In this document: positions 37,910 through 47,097 of the stretch, one piece after another | Numbering within the stretch: position 1 is the stretch's first letter | Layout of the letters: each line of letters opens with the position of its first letter | Source of the DNA: Bog-473 sp963783245 | GTDB taxonomy: Bacteria; Actinomycetota; Acidimicrobiia; Acidimicrobiales; RAAP-2 | Assembly: GCA_963783245.1 (NCBI GenBank) | Contig: CAWAMS010000003.1 | Coordinates: 496,001 to 560,000 of the forward strand | Direction: 5' to 3' | Length of the DNA stretch: 64,000 nt | The notes under the pieces: generated by a model | What the model was told of the DNA's origin: nothing | Database searches by the model: none | What the model saw: the letters and a program-made list of their open reading frames with translations, nothing else | Program-made: the position numbers and the translations under genes

Positions 37910-39302
37910 CTACGTCGACGTCTCCGCCAAGGACTGCAGGAAGGCGTCGGCCCAATCGTTGTTCGTCCAGGTGGCAACGCCATGGCGAAGAGTGCGCCAT
38001 CGTCGCTCGCGTTCACGAGGCGCCACATTGATCGCCGCGCACAGTGCCTCCTTCATCTGGTGCACATCGTGCGGATTGACCAGATAGGCACTCGACATGG
38101 ACAACGCAGCACCAGCGAACTCACTCAGAACGATCGCCCCAGCGGTGGGTCGAGAACGCGACATACTCCTTGGCCACAAGGTTCATGCCATCGCGATAGG
38201 GCGTGACCAGCAAGACGTCGGCCGCCACGTAAAGGGCAACGAGTTCCTCCACGCCGAGATTTTGGTGAAGATAGTGCACGGCCGGGGCACCCATTCGTCC
38301 AAAGTCTCCGTTGAGCTCTCCGATGAGTCGCTCAATCTCATTGCGTTGGTCGATGTAGGCCGGCACGTTTGACCGGGTGGGGACAGCGATCTGCACCATG
38401 ACCGCATCAGGCACCGAGAGCTGTCCGTCCTCCAGCAGCTCCTTGTAGGCGTCGAGACGCGCCGTAATGCCCTTCGTGTAGTCAAGGCGATCCACTCCGA
38501 GGAGGAGGACCTTTGGCGCACCCAACGATTCCCGGATCTCCTTGGCTCGGCCGATAGTTTCGGGGCGCCCTCCGATGTCTGCGAACTGCTGGACATCGAC
38601 CGAGATCGGGTACGCGCCAATCCGGACACTTCTTCCTTGATACATCAGAGGAGACCTGCGCCCCTGAGCCGTGGTGAGCCGACGGGCCAACACGGCGAAG
38701 TTCCGGGCGGCGATCGGCACTTGGAACCCGACCACATCGGCGCCGAGTATCCCTTCGACAATCTGCTGGCGCCAAGGCAACTGCATGAACAATTCCTGCG
38801 GGGGAAACGATATGTGCAAGAAGAACCCGATCCGCAGGTCGGGACGAAGTCGCCGCAACATGGCCGGCACCAACTGGAGCTGATAGTCGTGCACCCAGAC
38901 CATTGCATTCTGGGCCGCCGCCGAGGCCACAATGTCAGCAAAACGTTGATTGATCGCTTCGTAGGCCTTCCACCAGCTGGGCCGAAACTGCGGCGGACGG
39001 ATGGCATCGTGATAGAGGGGCCAAAGTGTTCCGTTGCTGAATCCTTCGTAGTACTCCTCGATCTCTTGTTCATCAATGGCCACCGGTACATAGTGGATGC
39101 CGTCGCGATCGAACGGATCGGCGGGGTCCGGATCGCCGGGCCAGCCCACCCACGTGCAGCGACGATTGGTCATTGCCGGTCCGACAGCCGAAACAAGGCC
39201 TCCGGGGCTCGGCTCCCATCGCTCTTGGGTCCCCTCGGCGATTCGGCTCACGGGAAGCCGATTCGCCACGACAACAAGGTCTTGATCGAGGGTTGGGCGC
39301 AC
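37910..39302 (-). pseudogene. otsA: Trehalose-6-phosphate synthase, split by a frameshift
   Basis: GT20 enzyme making trehalose-6-phosphate from UDP-glucose and glucose-6-phosphate in the cytoplasm, for osmoprotection. The main part (39302 down to ~38150) has VVVANRLPVSR, TWVGWPGDPD, VWVHDYQLQLVPAMLRRLRP, HISFPPQELFMQLPWRQQ, DRLDYTKGI and RDGMNLVAKEYVA. Right there the frame shifts by one; the remaining ~75 residues (GAIVLSEFAGAA, AYLVNPHD) continue in another frame to the stop at 37910. Together ~464 residues, the normal length. The indel lies at about 38140-38162. It may be an assembly error, since everything else is conserved. The T6P phosphatase is not nearby. Confidence 0.85.
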
Positions 39303-39482
39303 TCCTGTCCTCTACCCAGTTTGCGAGTCTCCAATGCATCGACGACGGGTGATCCGCACATCTTCTCCTTGTTCGAGTACCCCGAGCTGGGCGAGTCAAA
39401 ACGACCCGATCCGTCGCACCCCGCTGTTTGACCCCTCAGTCGACGGGGTAACAGTTCGTCACCCTAAAAGGAGGGGAAGACA

Positions 39483-39740
39483 ATGGCAGCTAGTGGTGGT
39501 GGTTTAGCAACAAGCATCGTGGTGTTCGCGGTGGGGGCGGTCCTGCGTTTCGCGGTGACCGTGAACACGCTGCAACACGGTTTCAATGTCCACACCGTCG
39601 GTGTCATCCTGATGATCGTCGGCGCGGTCGGAGCCGTTCTCTCGCTCATCGCCATGGCGATGGCGAACACGGGAAGACGCCGGACCGTCATAGACGACGG
39701 GCGAGGAAACGTCGTCCAGCGCGAAGACACTTACAGGTAA
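39483..39740 (+). CDS. DUF6458 small membrane protein
   Basis: An 85-residue two-helix protein: a first helix in LATSIVVFAVGAVLRFAVTV, then NVHTVGVILMIVGAVGAVLS, then a polar tail with RRTVIDDG. This matches DUF6458-type proteins of Actinomycetota. ATG at 39483 follows AAAAGGAGGGGAAGAC. The function is unknown. The next small gene starts 11 bases after its stop, so the two form a pair. Confidence 0.8.
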   Translation: MAASGGGLATSIVVFAVGAVLRFAVTVNTLQHGFNVHTVGVILMIVGAVGAVLSLIAMAMANTGRRRTVIDDGRGNVVQREDTYR

Positions 39741-39751
39741 GGAGAAGACGC

Positions 39752-39916
39752 ATGGTACTGCTACTGGCACTTTTACTTGTGCTGCTGTTCTTTGGCCTCG
39801 GCTTCACCGCCCATCTCTTGTGGATTGTGGCGGTCGTGCTACTCGTGCTGTGGCTGGTCGGAGCCGCGATCGGACGCGGGGAATCGGCTGGGAGTCATCG
39901 ATTTTACCGCTGGTGA
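39752..39916 (+). CDS. Small hydrophobic membrane protein
   Basis: A 54-residue protein too short to draw attention: ATG at 39752 preceded by TAAGGAGAAG, then two hydrophobic runs (VLLLALLLVLLFFGLGF and LWIVAVVLLVLWLVGAAIG) and a short polar tail ending HRFYRW. It resembles the small lmo0937/DUF5670-type hydrophobic peptides. Paired with the DUF6458 gene and followed by a strong terminator. Confidence 0.65.
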   Translation: MVLLLALLLVLLFFGLGFTAHLLWIVAVVLLVLWLVGAAIGRGESAGSHRFYRW

Positions 39917-39948
39917 TGACACCAACCAAGGAACTTCGAGTTCCCTAA

Positions 39949-39982
39949 GACGAAAGGCGTCCCGTTGCGGGCGCCTTTCGTC
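39949..39982. terminator. Strong terminator hairpin between convergent genes
   Basis: GACGAAAGGCG pairs perfectly with CGCCTTTCGTC over 11 bp, with an inner CCCG/CGGG stem on a small loop. It lies 33 bases after the small membrane-protein gene and ahead of the sulfatase stop at 40190, so it may serve both directions. Confidence 0.8.
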
Positions 39983-40189
39983 ATCTTGCGGCGCTGTCGG
40001 GGTGGCTGGGTCACGACCTCTTGCTCGGCGTGCAATTTCCCTGGAGATGCCAATAACCGGTGAAGCTGTTGGAGGACCGCCGACCCGAGGAGCGGTGCTT
40101 CTGGCCGACCGGGTCTTCGTGCTCCGTTTCTGACCGAGCTGGGCGTTGAGCAGGTCCGCTCATGCGAGTTCGGAATCCCGATGACGTGG

Positions 40190-42460
40190 CTACTGGGTGG
40201 CCAGATCGACCCGCGCTGCGGCGAGGGCGTCGCGTATCGGGTCCCGGCCTGAAGCCTCCACGACAACGCGCCGTAACACGGACGGTGGAAGATCGGCGCG
40301 CCCAACGAGACCGGGGCTGATCGGTCCCGCCGGCTGGAAGCCGACAGCAAAACCGGGGGTACCGTAGGTCAGGGGGGTCGTGGTCCGGATGTGCCCACGA
40401 CCGACCGGGACGTCGCCATAGAACAACTCCACGTCGCCGCCGGCGCCGGTGCGTGTGAAGGTCGCCTTCACGACGACCGGCGTCGACGGGATCGACACGT
40501 CCGCGGTGACTGTCGTGATCTCGGTCGCCACGTAGTTATACGTGAAGTGGAGTCGGCCCTTTTCGACGAACAGGACGTAGCCGCCGGCATGGCTTCCATG
40601 GGCCACGATGACGCCGCTGAGCACCTCGCCGGATGGCGCCAGTTCGGCAGCGATCGCGAAGGATCGGTTCTTGAGGTTGGGGGCCAACGCCTCGGGCAAC
40701 GGGCCGACCGCCCCCATGAACTCGTGGCGGTCGCGCCGGTAACGGGGATCAGCGAAGAACCCGGGCTGGTTGTTGAGCGGGAGGACCTGGAACCTCTCGG
40801 CTTCACGCCACCAGAGGTCTTTGAGCTCGGCCAGTTTGGCCGGATGCGTGTCGGACAGATCGCGGACCTCCGAGAAGTCCTCGGCTACATGATAAAGCTC
40901 CCACACGTCCTCATCGAAGGGAATGGTCGTATCCGAACCGTCGTAAGCGATAAGCGGTGGGGTGTGGAAGACCACCGCCTTCCAGCCTTCGTGGTAGAGG
41001 GCGCGCGAACCCAGCATTTCGTAGTACTGGGTGATGTGCGCGGACGGGGCATCCTGATCGTCGAGTGTGGAAGAGAAGCTCACACCCTCGATTGGCGTCT
41101 GTTCGACTCCGGCGATGCTCCGGGGTGGGTCGATCCCTATGAGATCGAGCAGAGTCGGCAGGACATCGATGGCGTGGACATATTGGTGGCGAGTGCCACC
41201 CTCCGTACCGATTCGCGTCGGCCAGTGGAAGATGAGCGGGTCGGCCACTCCCCCTTCATGGGTGTCACGCTTGAAGCGTTTGAGGGGCGTGTTCCCGGCC
41301 CACGCCCAGCCCCACGGATAGTGATTGTTGGCCTTAGGTGTCCCGAGATCGTCGATCCGTCGCAGATTCTCCGGCAGGCTCTCGGGGATGAAGTTGAAGA
41401 AGTACTGCTCATTGAACGATCCCTTCGCCCCGCCTTCGGCCGATGCACCGTTGTCGCTCATCACGATGACCACGGTGTTGTCGGTTTCGCCCAGGTCGTC
41501 GATGAAGTCGAGGATCCTCGCCACCTGCGCGTCGGTGTGGGTCAGGAACCCGGCGTACACCTCCATCATCCGGGTCGCCAGCCTCTGTTCGTCGGGGTTG
41601 AGGCTGTCCCACGCCGGTACCCAAGAGGGACGCTCGGACAGTTGTGTTCCCGTCGGCAACAGGCCCGAAGCGAGCTGACGGGCGAACACCTCCCGCCTCC
41701 ACTGGTCCCAACCTTGGTCGAAGTGACCGCGATAACGCTCGATGTAGTCCTTCGGCGCCTGGTGAGGGGCGTGGCACGCGCCAGGCGCGAACCACAGCAG
41801 GAACGGCACCGAAGGCGACGCCCCGCGCAGGTCGGCCACGTAGCGGATGGCATGGTCAGCCAGATCCTCGCTCAGGTGGTAGCCCTCTTCGGGAGTCCGC
41901 GGGGGTTCAATCGGTTGGTTGTCGCACACCAGCTGCGGGTGGTACTGATCGGTCTCGCCGTCCATGAACCCGTAGTAGCGGTCGAACCCCCGCCCGAGGG
42001 GCCACTTGTCGCGGGGGCTGCCCGCCGACATCTCAGTGGCGGGCGTCAGGTGCCACTTGCCGACGGCGAACGTGGCATACCCGTGGAGGCGCAGGATCTC
42101 CGAGAGGAACCCGTTCTCCTTCGGGATGGTGGCGTTGTAACCAGGAAACCCGGAGGCCAACTCCACCACCCGGGCCATACCGCTCGAATGGTGGTTGCGA
42201 CCGGTGAGCAGGCATGCCCGGGTCGGGGAGCACAGTGCCGTGGTGTGGAAGTTCGCGTAGCGACGGCCGTGCGCAGCGAGGCGGTCGAATGTCGGCGTGG
42301 CTATGTCGGAGCCGTAAGCCCCCAACTGGGCGTAGCCCACGTCGTCGAGGAGAACCACCACCACGTTCGGAGCGCCCTCGGGCGGTGACGGAAGCGGCGG
42401 CCACCAGGCCCTCGAGTCGGCAAACGTCCGGCCTATCTGTCCCTCGAACGATGCACTCAT
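40190..42460 (-). CDS. Arylsulfatase (formylglycine-type)
   Basis: A 756-residue sulfatase of the alkaline-phosphatase superfamily. Metal ligands are visible as NVVVVLLDDVGYAQLG (Asp pair at 39-40). The nucleophile Cys77 lies in CSPTRACLLTGRN, the CxPxR signature that is oxidised to formylglycine. Later motifs are FAVGKWHLTP and VVIVMSDNGAS. No signal peptide is seen, so it is probably cytoplasmic. The C-terminal ~220 residues form a beta-rich domain. A formylglycine-generating enzyme that could activate it is at 53406-54311. The substrate is unknown. ATG at 42460. Confidence 0.93.
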   Translation of the reverse strand: MSASFEGQIGRTFADSRAWWPPLPSPPEGAPNVVVVLLDDVGYAQLGAYGSDIATPTFDRLAAHGRRYANFHTTALCSPTRACLLTGRNHHSSGMARVVELASGFPGYNATIPKENGFLSEILRLHGYATFAVGKWHLTPATEMSAGSPRDKWPLGRGFDRYYGFMDGETDQYHPQLVCDNQPIEPPRTPEEGYHLSEDLADHAIRYVADLRGASPSVPFLLWFAPGACHAPHQAPKDYIERYRGHFDQGWDQWRREVFARQLASGLLPTGTQLSERPSWVPAWDSLNPDEQRLATRMMEVYAGFLTHTDAQVARILDFIDDLGETDNTVVIVMSDNGASAEGGAKGSFNEQYFFNFIPESLPENLRRIDDLGTPKANNHYPWGWAWAGNTPLKRFKRDTHEGGVADPLIFHWPTRIGTEGGTRHQYVHAIDVLPTLLDLIGIDPPRSIAGVEQTPIEGVSFSSTLDDQDAPSAHITQYYEMLGSRALYHEGWKAVVFHTPPLIAYDGSDTTIPFDEDVWELYHVAEDFSEVRDLSDTHPAKLAELKDLWWREAERFQVLPLNNQPGFFADPRYRRDRHEFMGAVGPLPEALAPNLKNRSFAIAAELAPSGEVLSGVIVAHGSHAGGYVLFVEKGRLHFTYNYVATEITTVTADVSIPSTPVVVKATFTRTGAGGDVELFYGDVPVGRGHIRTTTPLTYGTPGFAVGFQPAGPISPGLVGRADLPPSVLRRVVVEASGRDPIRDALAAARVDLATQ

Positions 42461-42717
42461 GCCGAGACTCTATTCTCTACTCTTCGACCCAAGCGACCAG
42501 AGAGCCGGTCAGCTCTCACGGTAGTACCGGTTCGCATCCCCCTGGAGACCCGACGGGGACGGCCGTCGAGGCCCACCGCCGGGATGCCCACGGTGTCGAC
42601 GATTCTCTCTACTATCTTCACTCCGATGGTTCAGATCAAAATTCATCGCCGGCCGGGCCGATCACCCTGGTCGCCGGCCGCCGGGAGACCCCCGATATTC
42701 CTCGAGAGCGCCCCCTC

Positions 42718-42930
42718 TCAGTCGATGTCGGGAACCCGGATCAGTGCGACAGCTCGGCGGGGGCAATCACGGACGGCCCGCTTCGCCATGGCCACCAGTT
42801 CTCTCGGGAGTGGTCGGCCGTCGACGATCGGATAGCCCCACTCATCGAGGACGATCGCTTCGGGCAGGAGCTCGGCGCAATACCCGAAGGCCTCGCACAA
42901 GACCGGGTTGATCGAAATGCGTACGGTCAC
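42718..42930 (-). CDS. Small ferredoxin ([3Fe-4S]-type spacing)
   Basis: A 70-residue ferredoxin: INPVLCEAFGYCAELLPEAI at the N-terminus and RDCPRRAVAL near the C-terminus. This gives C-x5-C and CP, the pattern of single-cluster ferredoxins of actinobacteria. GTG at 42930 starts one base after the TGA of the NuoF-like gene, so translation is probably coupled. It is the last gene of the redox operon and likely an electron carrier for it. A longer frame upstream overlaps the NuoF-like gene and is not used. Confidence 0.85.
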   Translation of the reverse strand: MTVRISINPVLCEAFGYCAELLPEAIVLDEWGYPIVDGRPLPRELVAMAKRAVRDCPRRAVALIRVPDID

Positions 42931-42931
42931 G

Positions 42932-44167
42932 TCAGAAGTGGATGGGGCGCGGAAAGCGCAAGGAGGTCGGTTGGTGGCTGTGGAGGCACGGCTCGCCATT
43001 GGTATGGGCGGCCACATCTTCGGCGAACACGCTGAGGCAACTGCGCGCCAAGCCGACCGCACCGTCGGGATGCCGGCACGCGCCTCGCCCGGCTATTTCG
43101 CCGAGTCGCCTCGCAAGACGCGCCGGTAGCCCCGGGTCGCACTGCCCGCGAGCCAACCTCGCCATATCGTCGGCGACCGCGGGAAGTCCGAAAACGCATG
43201 GCCCGCACTGACCGGCGCTCTGATCGGCCAAGTAGTGCAGAATTCTCGCTGATTCAGCCACACCGCAGGCGGAGCGACCGAGCACGACGATCACTCCGAC
43301 ACCTGCGGTGGCCCCGATAGCCCCGAGCGGCATCGACGCGTAGGGTGTCGAGAAGTGCCGGGGAGCGACCCACGTTCCGCCGTAACCACCAACCAACAAC
43401 GCCTGCGCGGGCTCGAGTGGCGAACTGCGGAGGGCAATATCCCACAGTGGAGTCCCTCGGTCCGTCTCGACGACACCCGGCTGGGTGACAGCCCCACTTA
43501 TCGTGATGAGAGTCGTTCCCGGATCCTCCGCCAGTCCTCGAGCTCGAAAAAGGGCCGGTCCACCGCGCGCGATCAAGGCGACGTGCGCCAGCGTCTCGGT
43601 GTTGTGCACCAGAGCGGTCCGCTTTCCGATGCGAAGGGGGCGGCCCTTGTCGGGACGAAACACGGGGAGGGCCCTCTCCGTCTCGATCCAGTTCGCCAAC
43701 GCTGACTCCTCGCCGGCGATGAAGCGATCAGGCGGTCGTACGACTTCTTCGGCCACTCGGCTGTGACGTGCCCGATGTCTCTCGGCTATGGCCTGGTTCA
43801 CGGCAGTCGCGATGCCATCTCGGCCGGCAGGAATGCCGACGACGATCCTGCTGGACCCGCACATCGCAGCGAGGAACTGTGCACCGTCGAGGACGAGATG
43901 GGGAGCTCGGGTCAGCAGCAGCTTGTCCTTGTCGCTGGCCGGTTCACCTTCCATGCCGTTGACCACGACAACTCCGCCCGGGCCATGTGCGCTGGCGAGC
44001 GCCAACTTGATGGAGGCGGGGAAACCACCGCCACCGCGCCCGGCCAATCCGGAGGATTCCAGGCTGGAGGCAAGGGCGAGCCGCCAGGAACGGTCGTTTC
44101 CCAGAAAGACGGCAAGCGGTCCGTGGGTGTCGATGTGCCCGTTGAGGTCCGCCGGGTGGCCCAGCAC
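42932..44167 (-). CDS. NuoF-like flavoprotein (complex I 51-kDa family)
   Basis: A 411-residue protein of the NADH-binding NuoF/HoxF family. FMN/NADH-site motifs: AGRGGGGFPASIKLA, VVNGMEGEPASDKDK and RFIAGEESALANWIE. An SLBB segment follows (GGYGGTWVAPRHF). The iron-sulfur site reads QSAGQCGPCVFG, so the first Cys of the usual CxxCxxC is Ala, though later Cys (GRGACRHPDG) remain. It may bind an incomplete or altered cluster. GTG at 44167 is the only in-frame start near the conserved N-terminus. It lies 36 bases after the cytochrome gene. No NuoE or NuoG partner is present, so it is not complex I itself. Confidence 0.8.
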   Translation of the reverse strand: MLGHPADLNGHIDTHGPLAVFLGNDRSWRLALASSLESSGLAGRGGGGFPASIKLALASAHGPGGVVVVNGMEGEPASDKDKLLLTRAPHLVLDGAQFLAAMCGSSRIVVGIPAGRDGIATAVNQAIAERHRARHSRVAEEVVRPPDRFIAGEESALANWIETERALPVFRPDKGRPLRIGKRTALVHNTETLAHVALIARGGPALFRARGLAEDPGTTLITISGAVTQPGVVETDRGTPLWDIALRSSPLEPAQALLVGGYGGTWVAPRHFSTPYASMPLGAIGATAGVGVIVVLGRSACGVAESARILHYLADQSAGQCGPCVFGLPAVADDMARLARGQCDPGLPARLARRLGEIAGRGACRHPDGAVGLARSCLSVFAEDVAAHTNGEPCLHSHQPTSLRFPRPIHF

Positions 44168-44203
44168 GTGGTGGACTCCGCCGCGGGAGGAGCTGTTGTG
44201 GCG

Positions 44204-44845
44204 CTAGCGGGCATGGCGCGGCCCCCGTGACGCTGAGGTTGAGACGAGCCGGGTCGTCGTCGTGACGGTGTCGCCCGCCGTCAACGGAGCCGTGGGTCTA
44301 TCGGCTGCGACGCGTATGCGCCACAGCAACGCCGCGCCGACCGCCAGGACACAGAAGACGCCGAGCATGATGACCCAGTACTCGCCCGCGTCAGTACCGA
44401 GGCCGAATGTGTGGGCCAACGCGATCGGCCAACAGCCGTAGGCCAGCCAATGGAGGCCTCGCCAGGTTTCCGGCTTCATCCGTGAACGGAGCAGACTCGA
44501 GAGAAAGACGGCGAGCATGAGGTCGAGCGCCACCGTTCCCATTGCCACCCAAAATCGGCTGTAGGGCGACGCGAAAGGGACGACGATCGCCAACCATCCA
44601 ATATGCACGTAGGTGTCGAGGATGCTGGTGAGCACATGGAGAGCCAAAAACACCATCGAGAGCATCGATATCCGTCGATGCAGCTCCTGTTGGGCGAAGC
44701 CGGGCCAATTGCGCGCCCGCGCCCGGGTGGTCGTCGTAAGTCCCAGGATCATGGTGGTGGTCAACAGCACGAGCGCCACGATCCCCGTGGCTCGCGTGAT
44801 GTACCAGAGCGACGTCGAGCTCACTCGGTCGTGCCTTCGGGCCAT
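44204..44845 (-). CDS. Ferric-reductase-like bis-heme cytochrome b membrane protein
   Basis: A 213-residue membrane protein with about six helices. Four His in helices at positions 56, 70, 132 and 145 (QELHRR, LALHVL, RGLHWL, ALAHTF) are spaced 14 and 13 apart, the pattern of two stacked hemes in the ferric reductase/NOX/YedZ family. It should pass electrons across the membrane. The first helix follows STSLWYITRATGIVALV. Its ATG at 44845 lies inside the end of apbE (25-base overlap). The electron source is probably the NuoF-like protein and ferredoxin encoded downstream. Confidence 0.85.
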   Translation of the reverse strand: MARRHDRVSSTSLWYITRATGIVALVLLTTTMILGLTTTTRARARNWPGFAQQELHRRISMLSMVFLALHVLTSILDTYVHIGWLAIVVPFASPYSRFWVAMGTVALDLMLAVFLSSLLRSRMKPETWRGLHWLAYGCWPIALAHTFGLGTDAGEYWVIMLGVFCVLAVGAALLWRIRVAADRPTAPLTAGDTVTTTTRLVSTSASRGPRHAR

Positions 44846-46157
44846 CCGCCCAAGGTGAGGATCACGCCATCATGGCGGAGCAGACGGGCCGCCTGACCAA
44901 AGGGACGGAGGCGCTCGAGGGCCTTCGGGCCCCAAACGATGGCAGCCGTGGACAGGGCATTGGCGTCAACGCAACTCGGTCCCGCCACCGACACCAGGGT
45001 CCAGTACGGCGCGGCGGAGTACCCGGTTGCGGGATCTATGACGTGATGGACCGTCTCGGTCCCCACGTTCCACGTTCGTACCGCAGTACTCGAACTCGCC
45101 AGACCGCCTTCATGGATGGCCACCACCTGATCAACGTCACGCGCGGGCGCCGACGATTCCACGCAATGCCGATAGCCCAGCCCCCCGAGGGCGGCGGCCC
45201 GGCGACGGCGACGTCACCGCCCAGGCTCACCAGTACCCCGGTGTCGAGTTGGGTGGCGAGGTGGGCGGCGGACCGATCGGCCGCAAACGCCTTGGCCGAC
45301 GCTCCGAGATCGAGGCGGACCCCCTTGGGGATCCGAACCTTTCGTGTCCGCGCATCGAGGTGAACGTGCCCGTACCCGACGACGGGGCCGAGAGACCTCG
45401 ACGGAAGCGACGGTTGATCCCGGATCTGATCGAAATCACGGTCGTAGCCGAGTGTCGACATCGCATTACCGACGGTCGGGTCAACCGCCCCACGGGTCCT
45501 CTCCGCGACGTCGACGGCCACCTGAAGGGCCTCGAAGAGCAATGGGGAGACCGCGACGGATGAGCCGGCGAGCGAGTGCAGGCGCGCCAGCTCGGAGTCG
45601 GGGCGGAAGCGGCTGCAGGCAAGGTCGATGGCTTCGATCTCGTCGCGGAGCAGCGACTCTGCCGCGTCCAGTCGGCTGGCGTCGACGACGACGACGGTGG
45701 CGGTTGTACCGATGGCCCGGAAGGACCGCTGTGCCAAGGCCTGCGAGGACGATGTGGCCGTCACCGCGACGTGCCGCCCGACGTGACCACGGGACGAGTC
45801 GTGGTGGTCGTGGGGGGTCGGAGTGGTGGTTGTCGTCGTCGGCGCCAACGTGGTCGGGACCGTCGCCGGGGTGGAGCTGCCCCCCGAGGTCGCAGGAGTC
45901 GTCGGCGTCGATGTGGTGGGAGTCGCGGTGGTGGGGGTCGTGGTCGGAGGCGACGTCGTGGTCGATGTCGTGGGTGGCAGCGCCGGCGTCGTCCCCTTGG
46001 GACTGGCCCCCGAACTCGCGCCAGGATGCTCCTTTGCCACGACGACGCCGATCAGCGCGGTGGCGCCGGTGGCCGCAATAACAGCTGAACGGGTCAGACG
46101 TCGTAGACGCATGTTTGCCCGTTCGCGAGCCTCGGGAGAGCTGCGTTCAGGCCTCAT
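44821..46157 (-). pseudogene. apbE: ApbE FAD:protein FMN transferase, frameshifted
   Basis: Attaches FMN covalently to Thr/Ser of flavoproteins outside the membrane. One N-terminal helix (AVIAATGATALIGVVVA), then a Pro/Thr-rich linker of ~80 residues (repeats of PTT), then the ApbE domain: SFRAIGTTATVVVVDA, CSRFRPDSELARL, RGAVDPTVGNAMS and LGASAKAFAADRSA. Near 45162 the frame slips by one base; the end continues as ESSAPARD, VHHVIDPATGYSA and stops at 44821. The HxxDP-TG motif is therefore preserved only across the slip. ATG at 46157 follows GGGGAGGATC. First gene of the redox operon. Assembly error or recent mutation. Confidence 0.85.
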
Positions 46158-46302
46158 CGGTGTTCGATCCTCCCCGTCGGCCCTCGGGTCCGATCACCTC
46201 GTCGATCGCGTGCGCCGCTGGAGGGAGGGATTCGGTCCCGAATTCTGTGGATGGGCAGACGGATTCCACGAGGCACATCTCACACCTTACGAACCGGGCC
46301 TT

Positions 46303-46403
46303 ACGCCAGCATGACACCGGGCAAGAAACTTCTCGGGGCATCCCTGCCTCCCCAACTGGGATTTCCCTTCGTCCTGCGTGGAGGCACGGCTTCATGCTGG
46401 CGT
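46303..46403. promoter_or_regulatory. 12-bp inverted repeat in the apbE / two-component divergent gap
   Basis: ACGCCAGCATGA (46303-46314) and its exact reverse complement TCATGCTGGCGT (46392-46403) lie 77 bases apart in the 271-base gap. The right arm is extended as TCAT..7 bases..TCAT, an 11-base direct repeat of the sort bound by OmpR-type regulators. The right arm is 25 bases from the response-regulator start. A likely autoregulation and operon-control site. Confidence 0.5.
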
Positions 46404-46428
46404 CATCTTGAGCAGCTAGAAAGGGCCG

Positions 46429-47097
46429 ATGCGGGTGCTGGTGGCCGAAGACGACGAAGGACTGCGCTCGGTCCTCGAACGCGGCCTGCGTGAGAACGGG
46501 TACGTGGTGGACGTCACGGTCGACGGCCAGCAGGCATTGCGGTACCTCGAGGCCTACGACTACGAGGTCGCGATCCTCGACTGGCGCATGCCGAAGGTAA
46601 CCGGGCTCGAAGTGATCCAACAGCTCCGTCGTCGTGGTTCCTCGCTCCCGGTCCTCATGCTCACCGCCCGAGACGCCGCCGGCGACCGGGTGGCGGGGCT
46701 CGACGAGGGGGCGGACGATTATCTGGTCAAACCGTTCGACTTCGCCGAACTTCTCGCGCGCATCCGGGCCTTACAACGTCGGGGGGAGGCGATGCAGTCG
46801 CTGCTCATCAAGGTGGCCGACGTGACCCTCGACACGGTAACCAGAGAAGTGATCGTCGGAGGTGCGCATCCCCGGCTCACAGCGATCGAACTTGGGATCC
46901 TCGAGATTCTGTTGCAGCGATCGCCGGCGGTCGTGTCTCGTCGGGCCATTGCCTTGGCCGTGTGGGACGACGAGGCAGACGCTCTCGGATCGAACACGCT
47001 CGACGTCCACATGGCCAGGCTGCGCGCCAAGATCTCCAACGGAGGCGTCAAGATCGAAGCGGTCCGGGCGCTCGGCTATCGGATCGTGGCGACATGA
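46429..47097 (+). CDS. OmpR-type response regulator
   Basis: A 222-residue two-component regulator. Receiver domain at 1-115 with the acidic pair AEDDE, phospho-acceptor Asp51 in VAILDWRMP and Lys in DDYLVKPFDF. A winged-helix DNA-binding domain at ~125-220 ends with DVHMARLRAKI and VRALGYRI. ATG at 46429 is the only good start. Its stop overlaps the kinase start by four bases (ATGA). Divergent from apbE, whose operon it probably controls. Confidence 0.95.
   Translation: MRVLVAEDDEGLRSVLERGLRENGYVVDVTVDGQQALRYLEAYDYEVAILDWRMPKVTGLEVIQQLRRRGSSLPVLMLTARDAAGDRVAGLDEGADDYLVKPFDFAELLARIRALQRRGEAMQSLLIKVADVTLDTVTREVIVGGAHPRLTAIELGILEILLQRSPAVVSRRAIALAVWDDEADALGSNTLDVHMARLRAKISNGGVKIEAVRALGYRIVAT

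Noticed and set aside
40391..42388. 665-codon plus-strand frame over the sulfatase
   Set aside because: Antisense shadow; the minus strand encodes an unmistakable sulfatase.
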